Shown here: positions 15,782 to 23,875 of the stretch, piece by piece | Position numbering within the stretch: the stretch's first letter is position 1 | Layout of the letters: the number at the start of each line of letters is the position of its first letter | Assembly (NCBI RefSeq): GCF_026625125.1 | Contig: NZ_CP113097.1 | Span: 1,984,001-2,048,000 of the forward strand | Origin: Pseudomonas putida | GTDB taxonomy: Bacteria; Pseudomonadota; Gammaproteobacteria; Pseudomonadales; Pseudomonadaceae | Reading direction: 5' to 3' | Length of the DNA stretch: 64,000 nt | Position numbers and translations under genes: made by a program | The notes under the pieces: generated by a model | Seen by the model: only the letters and a program-made list of their open reading frames with translations | The model's database searches: none | Told to the model about the DNA's origin: nothing

Positions 15782-16360
15782 TTACCACTGGTAGATGAAC
15801 AGGACCTTGTTGCAGATTGAGGCGTAGAACACCCTGACACAATAGGGCATACCGTCCGGCCACGCGCTCTGCAAGGTAGCGGCATGGGTGTAAAGCTCCC
15901 CACTAGGGTCGATCGGGTATGCGCTTGCGTCTCCGTGGTAAGGGCGATCGACAGCGATCGGGATATCTACCTCGTCAAGCCAACGTTGGGACTCCAGGAA
16001 TTGCTCTGTTCTACCTAGCGTCTGTGCCTTTAGGGAGGTAAGACGCAGCGAGCGCCCCCCTGCATTCGCTGCTTGCGTGAAATCGTAACCTGGCGAGGAG
16101 TCCAGTTGATATTGATCACCCTCAATGCGGAATCTCAGCCAGGCCATCGAGCCTTGCGAATCGGCCAGGTGCTTGAAGGCATATGTCGGCCCAAGCACCA
16201 GAATTAACTGTTCTCTCGTTGGTTTGTTAATCCCGATGGCGGGAAGCAATTGCAGAAAAGGATAAAGGTGCGGCTCAACAAGAACAGACCGGATGGCAAC
16301 ATCTGTATCTCGTTGGAGGCTCGACAGGTCTGTCTGTCGCCACTCACCAAACGTCGTCAT
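15782..16360 (-). CDS. Unknown 192-aa protein
   Basis: I do not recognise a family. It is soluble, with no signal peptide or membrane segment, moderately rich in aromatic residues towards the C terminus (ending VLFIYQW). The ATG at 16360 is preferred over a GTG one codon earlier. It starts 15 bp after the aldo/keto reductase stop, so the two probably share a transcript. It converges on hpaR with a 98-bp gap. Confidence 0.6.
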   Translation of the reverse strand: MTTFGEWRQTDLSSLQRDTDVAIRSVLVEPHLYPFLQLLPAIGINKPTREQLILVLGPTYAFKHLADSQGSMAWLRFRIEGDQYQLDSSPGYDFTQAANAGGRSLRLTSLKAQTLGRTEQFLESQRWLDEVDIPIAVDRPYHGDASAYPIDPSGELYTHAATLQSAWPDGMPYCVRVFYASICNKVLFIYQW

Positions 16361-16375
16361 CACGGCCTATTTCAC

Positions 16376-17341
16376 TCATTTGTAGAGTTTGGCGATGTCT
16401 GCATCGGTCCGGTTGCCGTGAATGCTCAGCTTTGAAAGCTCAGCCTCCAGCGCTTGGAATTCCGCTTTGGTGAGGGCTACATCTGCTGCACCCAAATTCT
16501 CCTCGATCCGGGCGGCTTTGCGCGATCCTGGTATCGGGGCAATGAATGACTCCTTGGCGAGCATCCAGGCAAGTGACACCTGGGCAGGCGTTGCACCTTT
16601 CTCCTTGGCAAACTGGTGCAAGAGGTCGAGCAACGGTTGGTTGGCAGCCATGTTATCGGGCGAGAAGCGAGTGATTACTCGGCGAACGTCGTCACCTTGG
16701 AACGTGGCATCTGCCTGCACTTTTCCAGAGAGGAATCCACTCGCCAATGGCGAGAAGGGTACGAAGCCAATACCTAGCTCCTTGCAGGCCGGGATTACAT
16801 CCTGTTCGAACATCCGCTCCATCATGGAGTATTCGCTTTGGACGGCGGACAAAGGCGTTACGGCGTGAGCTTGGCGGATCTGCTCTGCCGTGGGCTGAGA
16901 CTGGCCCCAACCCCCAATTTTTCCCTCGTCGATCAGCTTTTGCATGGTGAGGGCAATGTCTTCGACTGGAATATGTGGACTGATCCGATGCTGGTAGTAA
17001 AGCTCGACGTGATCAGTCCCCAGGCGCTTGAGAGAGGCTTCCAGATGCTGGCGAATTTGAGATTCCACCGGAGCCTCTGCTGAGGCCTTGTCGATATAGA
17101 ATTTAGTCGCCACGACGATATGCTCCCGGAAGGGTTTGAGGGCTTCGGCGAGAAGGACCTCATTATCACCGTGACCATAGCCTTCAGCAGTATCGAAGTG
17201 AGTGCAGCCAAGCTCATAAGCTTGGCGGATCAGCTTGATTGACTCGCTACGATCCGGCCCCTCTCCGTAGCCGTGGCTGAATCCCATGCATCCAAGACCA
17301 ATCGCTGAAACCTCAATCGTTCCGAGTTTGCGAAACTGCAT
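16376..17341 (-). CDS. Aldo/keto reductase
   Basis: 321 aa from the ATG at 17341, which has a strong ribosome site (AGGAGGAAAG). TIM-barrel AKR: IGLGCMGFS, the catalytic Asp-Tyr set in FDTAEGYG, Lys in VVATKF, His in YYQHR, and the NADPH loop IPGSRKAARIEENLGA. It resembles the AKR13/YajO-type group that reduces small aldehydes and ketones. Divergent from the LysR gene at 17473, its likely regulator. Confidence 0.92.
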   Translation of the reverse strand: MQFRKLGTIEVSAIGLGCMGFSHGYGEGPDRSESIKLIRQAYELGCTHFDTAEGYGHGDNEVLLAEALKPFREHIVVATKFYIDKASAEAPVESQIRQHLEASLKRLGTDHVELYYQHRISPHIPVEDIALTMQKLIDEGKIGGWGQSQPTAEQIRQAHAVTPLSAVQSEYSMMERMFEQDVIPACKELGIGFVPFSPLASGFLSGKVQADATFQGDDVRRVITRFSPDNMAANQPLLDLLHQFAKEKGATPAQVSLAWMLAKESFIAPIPGSRKAARIEENLGAADVALTKAEFQALEAELSKLSIHGNRTDADIAKLYK

Positions 17342-17472
17342 TGCTTTCCTCCTGTTGGATCGCAAGAAAGCCCTGAATCCAATCACAGTGAATGACAGGG
17401 GATCAGCTTAGTCGGGTGATCGTTAACAAAAAATTGATAGTATTGGATTTTATAATTCCTCCAGGTGTAACC

Positions 17473-18396
17473 ATGCTGAATCGTCTCGATGCCTTGAAGG
17501 TATTCTGTGTGGCCGCAGAGACCCTTCAATTCCGAGAAACTGGCATACGATTGGGCATGTCCCCTCAGGTGGTTACGCGTACCATCGCAGCCTTGGAGAA
17601 GGAATTGGGTGAGGTCCTGTTTCAGCGAAGTACCCGCCAGATTCGCCTCAGCACCTTTGGGGAGCAGTTGTTGCCCCAGGCTCGACAACTGATCGCGGAC
17701 AGTGATCAGCTTTTTGAATACCGCCGTATACCTTCCTCGGATGAAATGGTCGGTGTTGTCCGAGTGACCGTCCCCGAATTCCCCTTGATGCGAGAAGTGC
17801 TGAAAGACCTCATTGAAGGCATCGCGGAATTCCCTCAGCTGACACTCGATTGGCGGCCTACGCTCACCGCGCTGGACGTTGTCAGCGAGCAGATTGACGT
17901 AGGTGTTCGCTTGGGTCACCCGACAGACAACCGCTGGATTGTTCGCTACGTCGGCGGCACCCAGGACCGTATCGTAGCTTCGCCGGCACTCATCGAGCGT
18001 GTGGGCATTCCTCGCGACCTGGAAGACCTGCAGAAGAGCTTCCCATTAGGGGTCGTCCTAAATCCGAATTCTGGGAGGCCTTGGCCTTGGTATATCCGGC
18101 CAGACCTTCAGTTCCAGCCCGCCAAACCGCGATTCATTGCGGCTGATGTGTACAGTCAGCTCGACGCGGCACTTTGTGGACGCACATTCAGTGCGATTCA
18201 GGAGGTGAGCTGTGAACCGTTTCTGGCTCGCGGCGAATTAGTGGAGGTGCTGCCGGAGATTGAGCGAACCACTTGGCCGATCTACCTTTATCGCCCTCAA
18301 CGAACAGTCACTCCGCGTCGAGTTCTCACTGTGTTTCGGTTGCTACGGGACAGCCTTGAGAAACGCATCAATCGGAAATTGCCGACTCAGCTATAG
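17473..18396 (+). CDS. LysR-family transcriptional regulator
   Basis: 307 aa from the ATG at 17473, which opens directly into the winged helix (MLNRLDALKVFCVAAETLQF). The recognition helix lies around MSPQVVTRTIAALEKELG. The effector-binding domain occupies residues 90-300. It is transcribed divergently from the aldo/keto reductase at 16376 across 131 bp, the standard layout for a LysR regulator and its target. The neighbouring reductase at 18607 may also be controlled. Confidence 0.92.
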   Translation: MLNRLDALKVFCVAAETLQFRETGIRLGMSPQVVTRTIAALEKELGEVLFQRSTRQIRLSTFGEQLLPQARQLIADSDQLFEYRRIPSSDEMVGVVRVTVPEFPLMREVLKDLIEGIAEFPQLTLDWRPTLTALDVVSEQIDVGVRLGHPTDNRWIVRYVGGTQDRIVASPALIERVGIPRDLEDLQKSFPLGVVLNPNSGRPWPWYIRPDLQFQPAKPRFIAADVYSQLDAALCGRTFSAIQEVSCEPFLARGELVEVLPEIERTTWPIYLYRPQRTVTPRRVLTVFRLLRDSLEKRINRKLPTQL

Positions 18397-18606
18397 TTGA
18401 GTGCCGCCTATCCCACGAAGAACGCGGAACCTGAATTTGACCAGCCCGTCGCTGGGCTGATTTATGCACGTTGTTCACAACCACGTCCCGGATCTGCGCA
18501 TTAAATTCCAACCGATCTCCACGTACGGTTTCCCTGAACCGCACTTCGTCGACAGCCATTCGGCTTGGAGGCGAGCTACCAGTCATTTGGTATTCAGGGG
18601 GAAGAT

Positions 18607-19692
18607 ATGTCTTTAGATCACTACATTACCCTTGGCCGGTCGGGGCTTCGCGTCAGTCCCCTGTGCCTTGGCGCCATGACGTTTGGTGAGGAGCTGGGCT
18701 GGGGTATCCCGCCGACAGCGGCCCAGCAGATCATGGACCGTTACATTGAGTTGGGTGGCAACTTCATCGACACGGCCAACGGATACACCAAGGGGCACTC
18801 AGAAAAGATCATCGGAGACCACCTGGCGTATGACAAGCAGAAGCGCGACAGGCTGGTGATAGCCACAAAATTCAGCACAAACCTGTTCCCTGGCGATCCC
18901 AATGGGGGCGGTTCCAATCGCAAATCCATCATCGCTGCCTGCGAGGAGTCTCTACGTCGGCTTCGCACGGATTACATCGATCTGTACTGGCTCCATAACT
19001 GGGACAAGTACACGCCGATGGAAGAAACCGTACGAGCGATGAATGATCTGGTGGATGCTGGCAAGGTTCGATATCTGGGGATCTCCGATACCCCCGCGTG
19101 GAAAGCTGGTCAGGCTCAGCTGACGGCGGCTTTCAGAGGATGGAGCCCGTTCATCGCATTGCAGCTCGAATACTCGCTGGCTGAACGGACAAGCGAAGCC
19201 GAACAGATACCCATGGCCCAGGAGCTTGGATTTGGCGTAATGCCCTGGTCCCCACTGGCCGGTGGGCGGTTGACGGGTAAGTACACGCGAGAGAACAAAG
19301 ATGAAGTGTCAGGTGGCCGGGCCGCAGTGATGAGCAAGCAGGTCAATGACAAGCACTTCGAGATCGTCGACGTGCTCGCGTCGATTGCCCAAACCCACGG
19401 CGCGACACCTGCCCAGATTGCCTTAGCGTGGGTCATGGGCCGCCCCGGCGTGGCGGCGCCAATTACCGGCGTCCGGACGCTTGAGCAACTGAACCAGAAC
19501 GTAGCTGCCTTGGATATCAAACTGCTTGCCGAGGAGCTGACCCGGCTGGACGAGTTGACTCAACCGGCGCTACCCTTTCCTGTTGGGTTCCTAAAAATGG
19601 CACCTGCGCTGCACGCTGGTGGTACGACTATCAACGGTGAAAGTTCGGCGCTGCATGCGTTCTGTCCAACATCAGCAAGTGATCGGTACTGA
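18607..19692 (+). CDS. Aldo/keto reductase
   Basis: 361 aa. The ATG at 18607 follows GGGGGAAG and starts MSLDHYITLGRSGL. AKR fold: LCLGAMTFG, FIDTANGY with catalytic Asp and Tyr, VIATKFS with Lys, YWLHNW with His, and the cofactor end ITGVRTLEQLNQN. It differs clearly from the other reductase at 16376. Such enzymes reduce aldehydes or methylglyoxal-type carbonyls with NADPH; the substrate is unknown. The C-terminal 25 residues after the cofactor helix look variable. Confidence 0.92.
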   Translation: MSLDHYITLGRSGLRVSPLCLGAMTFGEELGWGIPPTAAQQIMDRYIELGGNFIDTANGYTKGHSEKIIGDHLAYDKQKRDRLVIATKFSTNLFPGDPNGGGSNRKSIIAACEESLRRLRTDYIDLYWLHNWDKYTPMEETVRAMNDLVDAGKVRYLGISDTPAWKAGQAQLTAAFRGWSPFIALQLEYSLAERTSEAEQIPMAQELGFGVMPWSPLAGGRLTGKYTRENKDEVSGGRAAVMSKQVNDKHFEIVDVLASIAQTHGATPAQIALAWVMGRPGVAAPITGVRTLEQLNQNVAALDIKLLAEELTRLDELTQPALPFPVGFLKMAPALHAGGTTINGESSALHAFCPTSASDRY

Positions 19693-19775
19693 GAAAAAAA
19701 CCTCAGCGCCTTTCGCGTAGACAGGGGAGCGCGGAAAAGCTGGAGCACCTGGATCGGCGGATAACGGTAGAATGG

Positions 19776-20705
19776 ATGAACGTTATTGAGCGAGATTCAG
19801 GAATGCCCCGCGCTTCAACTGATGAACTGAACTGCTTCCTGGCGGTGGCTCGCGAGATGAGCTTTACCCGTGCAGCTGCAAAGATAGGGATTTCTCCCTC
19901 AGCATTGAGCCATGCCATGCGCTCGCTTGAGGAGCGCCTGGGCGTGCGGTTACTCAACCGGACGACTCGAAGCGTATCCCTCACCGAGGCTGGCCAGCGT
20001 CTGCTTGACGAGATTGGGCCACACCTTGATGCCGTGGCTCTTTCGCTTGATGGACTGTCGGACCTGAAAGGTAAGCCGGCGGGAACAGTTCGAATCACTG
20101 CTGGCGAACACCCGGCGCAAAAAGTATTGGCGCCGGCATTGGCGGATATTCTCCCGCAATACCCGGGCATCAAGGTCGAGATCACTGTTGACTCGGTGCT
20201 AACCGACATCGTTTCGGAACGATTCGACGCAGGCATTCGCATGGGAGCGCAGATCGCTCGGGACATGATCGCTGTGCCGATCGGACCGGCAATTAAGATG
20301 GCTGTGGTCGGCTCACCGACGTACTTGGCGAAAGCGGGAACCCCAAATGTCCCATTGGACCTGACTTCTCACAGCTGTATCGGCATGCGATTCCCCACTC
20401 TAGGTGGTCTAGCTCCTTGGGAATTCGAGAACGTTGAGAACGAGGAGGTTAGCGTGCGGGTCGACGGCCAACTCATCGTCAACAATGCCCGACTCGCCAG
20501 ACAATTTGCCATCGACGGACTTGGCTTGGCCTATATGCCTTCCCACTACACTGATCAGGCTGTTGCCGACGGATTGCTGGTCCGGGTGCTGGAGCCATGG
20601 TGTCCGCCTCTTGCCGGTTATCACCTTTTCTATCCCAGCCGAAGGCAGCCCACTCAAGCATTCAGCATCCTGCTCAAAGCACTTCAGCAGCGAAGGATTT
20701 CCTAG
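19776..20705 (+). CDS. LysR-family transcriptional regulator
   Basis: 309 aa from the Met at 19776, or 300 aa from the Met at 19803 (MPRASTDELNCF), which matches the usual family start; neither has a good ribosome site. Helix-turn-helix: FTRAAAKIGISPSALSHAMRSLEERLG. The effector domain follows to residue 300, with GLGLAYMP near residue 250. It is the AaeR/DhcR-like group often found beside aldo/keto reductases. It is placed between the reductase at 18607 and the reductase-like gene at 20843. Confidence 0.92.
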   Translation: MNVIERDSGMPRASTDELNCFLAVAREMSFTRAAAKIGISPSALSHAMRSLEERLGVRLLNRTTRSVSLTEAGQRLLDEIGPHLDAVALSLDGLSDLKGKPAGTVRITAGEHPAQKVLAPALADILPQYPGIKVEITVDSVLTDIVSERFDAGIRMGAQIARDMIAVPIGPAIKMAVVGSPTYLAKAGTPNVPLDLTSHSCIGMRFPTLGGLAPWEFENVENEEVSVRVDGQLIVNNARLARQFAIDGLGLAYMPSHYTDQAVADGLLVRVLEPWCPPLAGYHLFYPSRRQPTQAFSILLKALQQRRIS

Positions 20706-20842
20706 CAAGCCATACTATGGGCATACCGTGATTAATGAATGTTGTGCAGCACTGCATTCGAATTACTGAGCTATGTCCGACCTGCTGACCGGGCTACAGT
20801 TAACTCACGTTTTTTCAAAGCATTCAATGCGAGGATTATCCA

Positions 20843-21640
20843 GTGAGCAAAACCGTAGGTGTTATCGGTGCGGGCATGATCGGCAGCGGCATTGCTCGTC
20901 TCGCTGTCGCGGCAGGTTATGAAGTGGTGATTGCCAACTCGCGTGGCCCGGAATCGTTGAAGGGGCTTCTCGACGAGTTGGGCAGCAAGGCTCGGGCAGG
21001 CACCGCGGAAGAGGCTTCCAAAGCGGCGGACATCATTGTGGCAGCCCTTCCATTGGGGGTGTTCAAGTCGCTGCCGGCCGATCATCTGGCTGGCAAGATT
21101 GTCGTCGACACCATGAATTACTACCCAAGCGCTCGCGACGGTCGCTTCGACGACATTGATCAACGAAAACTCACTACCAGTGAAATGATCCAGGCACACC
21201 TGAGTGGGTCCAAGGTCATCAAAGCGCTGCACAACCTTGATTTCCATCACTTGGTCGCGAATGCACGACCAGCCGGTAACCCTGAGCGCACTACGCTGCC
21301 TATAGCCGGGGATGACGCACAAGCCAAGGCCAAGGTATCGAGCCTCATGTCCGACTTCGGTTACGACTCTGTGGACGTGGGAACACTGGCCGACAGTTGG
21401 CGCATCGAGCCGGGAACGCCGATCTACGTCTGGCCGTACGTTCCGGAAATACCTGAAGGGCTGAACGAGCAGGAAGCCCGAGAGTGGTATCTGAACCACC
21501 CTGGCAAGCCATTAAACGCGGAGGCTGCGCTGAAGCTGGTCAATGCAGCCGACCGCAATGCTCCTGTCGGCGGACAGCCGAGCGATCTTCCGGCTATCCA
21601 CGTCACCTTGGTAGGTGAGGTCTACAAAGGGCGAGGTTAA
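20843..21640 (+). CDS. NADP-binding oxidoreductase (F420-dependent reductase-like)
   Basis: 265 aa with a GTG start; GAGG lies nine bases upstream. The N-terminal Rossmann fold is VGVIGAGMIGSGIARLA, then VVIANSRGPESL as in NADPH:F420 oxidoreductase/NADP-oxidoreductase family members, and IIVAALPL at the third strand. Pseudomonas does not make F420, so a different small substrate or flavin is likely. The function is unknown. Last intact gene before a 1.6-kb degraded stretch. Confidence 0.88.
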   Translation: MSKTVGVIGAGMIGSGIARLAVAAGYEVVIANSRGPESLKGLLDELGSKARAGTAEEASKAADIIVAALPLGVFKSLPADHLAGKIVVDTMNYYPSARDGRFDDIDQRKLTTSEMIQAHLSGSKVIKALHNLDFHHLVANARPAGNPERTTLPIAGDDAQAKAKVSSLMSDFGYDSVDVGTLADSWRIEPGTPIYVWPYVPEIPEGLNEQEAREWYLNHPGKPLNAEAALKLVNAADRNAPVGGQPSDLPAIHVTLVGEVYKGRG

Positions 21641-21739
21641 CCCTTACGAGTTACACGCCTGCACTTGGACAATCACTACATTCCGCGTTTCTTGAGCGTT
21701 CTGTTCTAGATGGCGGAGCACTTTCCCTGAGTGTGGTTC

Positions 21740-22230
21740 ATGAGCATCGAAACCGGCCCAGGCCTGGGCTTGGCAACTGCCGAGGGGTTCGCACAGCCTG
21801 GCTATCGAGGCGAGGCGAGGCGAGGCGAGGCGAGTCGAGTTGAGCGCGAGAACCCGCTCTAAGCTGGACGTCATGGCTGCATAGCATCTCGCCATGGGGG
21901 CCTCCATTAGTCCGCCGCGTTTCTGCGCCAAGCCACGGTGATGGACCAGCCGCTCGACTCGTTTTTACACGATCTATCCGTCAACATTGGGGGCGCGCTC
22001 GCGGCTGTTCACGCTTGCCTGCCAGGGATGCGGCAATGCCAATCGGGGGAGCATTTTGCTCACTGGCGGAGCAGCGCATAGAATTACTTTGCGATTTCTA
22101 TCGCTTCCTGCGAACTCGGCTTCAGATAGGCCGATACATTTCGGTCGCGATGTGAATGCCGTCATCCCGAAGCGCTTCAAAAAGACCGAGCGTCAAAGCT
22201 CTGATACCACGTTGCCAACGCTGAGTGGTA
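21740..22230 (+). pseudogene. Scrambled short-chain dehydrogenase pseudogene
   Basis: On the plus strand the frame opened at 21740 reads TGPGLGLATAEGFAQPGYR, an SDR cofactor motif. In the same frame after stop codons, 21920-22070 reads LRQATVMDQPLDSFLHDL and NIGGALAAVHACLPGM, a typical SDR middle. A frame change then gives GSILLTGG (about 22050-22073). The C-terminal piece is found on the opposite strand: complement of about 22135-22230 reads GIRALTLGLFEALRDDGI, followed in another frame by a degraded tail. The gene has therefore suffered stops, a deletion with CGAGG repeats, a frameshift and an inversion. This was identified by motif reading only. Confidence 0.6.
21806..21840. repeat. CGAGG pentamer tandem repeat
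   Basis: Five perfect CGAGG units (21806-21830) followed by two CGAGT units. It lies within the SDR pseudogene, just after its cofactor motif, at the point where coding similarity is lost. Confidence 0.9.
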
Positions 22231-22502
22231 GAAAATCCGGATTGGGGTCTAAGCCGAAGCACACGAAGTCGGCCCAAGGGCAGCTGAGGGCCAATTGGCT
22301 AATGCGGTCCATCCAGTGTGAAGCAAAAATTGAACTGCACCTGAACAGATTTATTAGCCGGACCAGTTTACAAAATAACTTTTTGAGCGAGGGGAGCAGC
22401 CGTCGACCGTGTAGCGACGTACGGCCACGCTGGCCCGAGGGGCATTAAGTGATAGTGGAGAACCATATGCTAGTGATAAGTTTACTCGCCCCTTGTCCTT
22501 CA

Positions 22503-22730
22503 GCAGAGCCCCGTTGCTGGAGTAGTCAGTTCCGTTGTTTTGTTGCCCGTAAGGATCAGGTGCGAAGTCAGGCGGCGTTCGTTCTGGGTAATGATCGTCT
22601 GGCGTCTGATTGGCTCATTCAACCCGCCCTTGGCCTCGGAGGACGAACCCCCTGTAGTCTCCTCGCGGATAATGAAGGCTACCGCCATGTCTGTGAATAC
22701 CTGTTGAGAATTGATTACGGTGTTTATTGA
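22503..22730 (+). pseudogene. Remnant of a ParS/MbcA/Xre-type antitoxin (DUF2384 domain)
   Basis: The frame ending at 22730 carries a recognisable antitoxin C-terminal domain: VLGNDRLASDWL, LGGRTPCSLLADNEGYRHV, then LLRIDYGVY at the stop, the standard ending of toxin-binding domains in RES-Xre systems. Upstream residues show no helix-turn-helix, and no RES toxin follows, so the gene is a 5'-truncated orphan. The frame is open back to a GTG at 22449, so a short product might still be made. Confidence 0.55.
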
Positions 22731-22853
22731 TGCGCGGAGAGCGTTGGTCTGAGCTTCAACGTATGGTAGAGGGAGCGGCTGCGGGTGCGGTTTGGTAGTG
22801 CCCTGTTATTGGAACGTAGGGGCGAAAAGCGCCAAAAATCTATCTCCGCGATC

Positions 22854-22868
22854 TCTGGTCTGACCAGA
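22854..22868. promoter_or_regulatory. GntR/FadR-type operator palindrome
   Basis: TCTGGTCTGACCAGA is a perfect 15-bp palindrome around one central base and contains TGGTCTGACCA, the core bound by FadR/PdhR/LldR-group GntR regulators. No GntR gene is nearby. Confidence 0.5.
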
Positions 22869-23144
22869 CTGGTACCTTATGAAGCACGTCGTTGACGTAT
22901 AATCCGATTGCCTCTCCTTATCAAAGATATCGAGCTGATTGCTTAGGGCATTAAGATGCTCTTACCAGCCAGGCTACTCGCAGATCAATTTCAGTTTCTC
23001 GACCTAATTCGCTCAAAAAGGCAGTTTCAGAACTGGTCAGGCCGGGGCATCGGTCGGGGGTGCAGTTCAATTATTGGTGCCAAAAAAGTCATTTCGGCTG
23101 CAAATTCAAGCGAAAAATCCGAATATGCAAGGGTTTTTGGCCTT

Positions 23145-23159
23145 ACCGGTCTGACCAGT
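23145..23159. promoter_or_regulatory. Second GntR/FadR-type operator
   Basis: ACCGGTCTGACCAGT repeats the GGTCTGACCAG core of the site at 22854 with one mismatched pair in the arms. A weaker half-match (ACTGGTCAGGCC) is at 23032. These lie in a gene-free stretch between 22731 and 23284, which shows no other recognisable content. Confidence 0.45.
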
Positions 23160-23284
23160 TGTGGGGCATTTCGACTTGCCAGGCTCTAGTTCGGTGCGTG
23201 CTGCCGATTGAGAGGATGCGCCGTGGCCGGCAATTGCCAATACCTGAGGCGGTGTTAGCAAGCAGCCTGCCAACTTCTGCCCGT

Positions 23285-23770
23285 TCAGGGCTGCGGGGCG
23301 CTGCTTTTGACCGACGCCAGTTCAGGGTGTGCCACGAGCTTATCGATGTGCAGGGCGCCGTCGTTCATCCAGCTTTCGCTCAGCACCCGGTAGTGCTCCA
23401 TGTCCCGACAGCGCACGCGCAGGCTGTAGTCGAAATGGCCGCTGATCAGCTGGCATTCATGAACGTCAGGGCAGGCCAGCATGGTGGCCTCGAACGCCTT
23501 TTGCGAGGAACGCCCGCTCAGGTTGGACAGGGCGACGAGCACCAGCAGCGACAGCCCTGGTGCGACTTTCTGCAGGTCGATGATTGCGCCGTAACCGCGG
23601 ATCACGCCACGCCGTTCCAGCTTGCGTACCCGTTCCAGGCAGGGGCGCGGCGTAAGGTGGACCAGGGTGGAGAGTTTTTCGAAGGTGATGCGACCGTCGA
23701 CGCGCAGTATGTCGATGATGGCTTGGTCGATGCGGTCCAGCGGGGCAGAGGTGGCGTCCTTGGTGTCCAT
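23285..23770 (-). CDS. Lrp/AsnC-family transcriptional regulator
   Basis: 161 aa. N-terminal helix-turn-helix DRIDQAIIDILRVDGRI and LTPRPCLERVRKLERRGVI, then the RAM ligand-binding domain (LLVLVALSN to the C terminus) with DVHECQLISGHFDYSLRV. It is co-directional with and 105 bp downstream of the ornithine cyclodeaminase gene, a pairing common in P. putida, where such regulators respond to an amino acid. Probably controls ocd. Confidence 0.92.
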   Translation of the reverse strand: MDTKDATSAPLDRIDQAIIDILRVDGRITFEKLSTLVHLTPRPCLERVRKLERRGVIRGYGAIIDLQKVAPGLSLLVLVALSNLSGRSSQKAFEATMLACPDVHECQLISGHFDYSLRVRCRDMEHYRVLSESWMNDGALHIDKLVAHPELASVKSSAPQP

Positions 23771-23875
23771 GCGCGGTGCTTCTTTGTTGAAAGCGGGGGC
23801 ATGAACAGGTTAGGCGGTTATCGGGGGATCGTCCTCACGCGCTGGCGAGTGGGCTGCCCAGCAGCCCAAGCTCCG

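Noticed and set aside
18397..18606. Possible small minus-strand gene in the gap between the LysR and reductase genes
   Set aside because: An open frame exists (18368-18586) but has no ribosome site or recognisable similarity and overlaps the end of the LysR gene.
21806..21840. CRISPR-like array
   Set aside because: Units are only five bases with no spacers; it is a simple tandem repeat.
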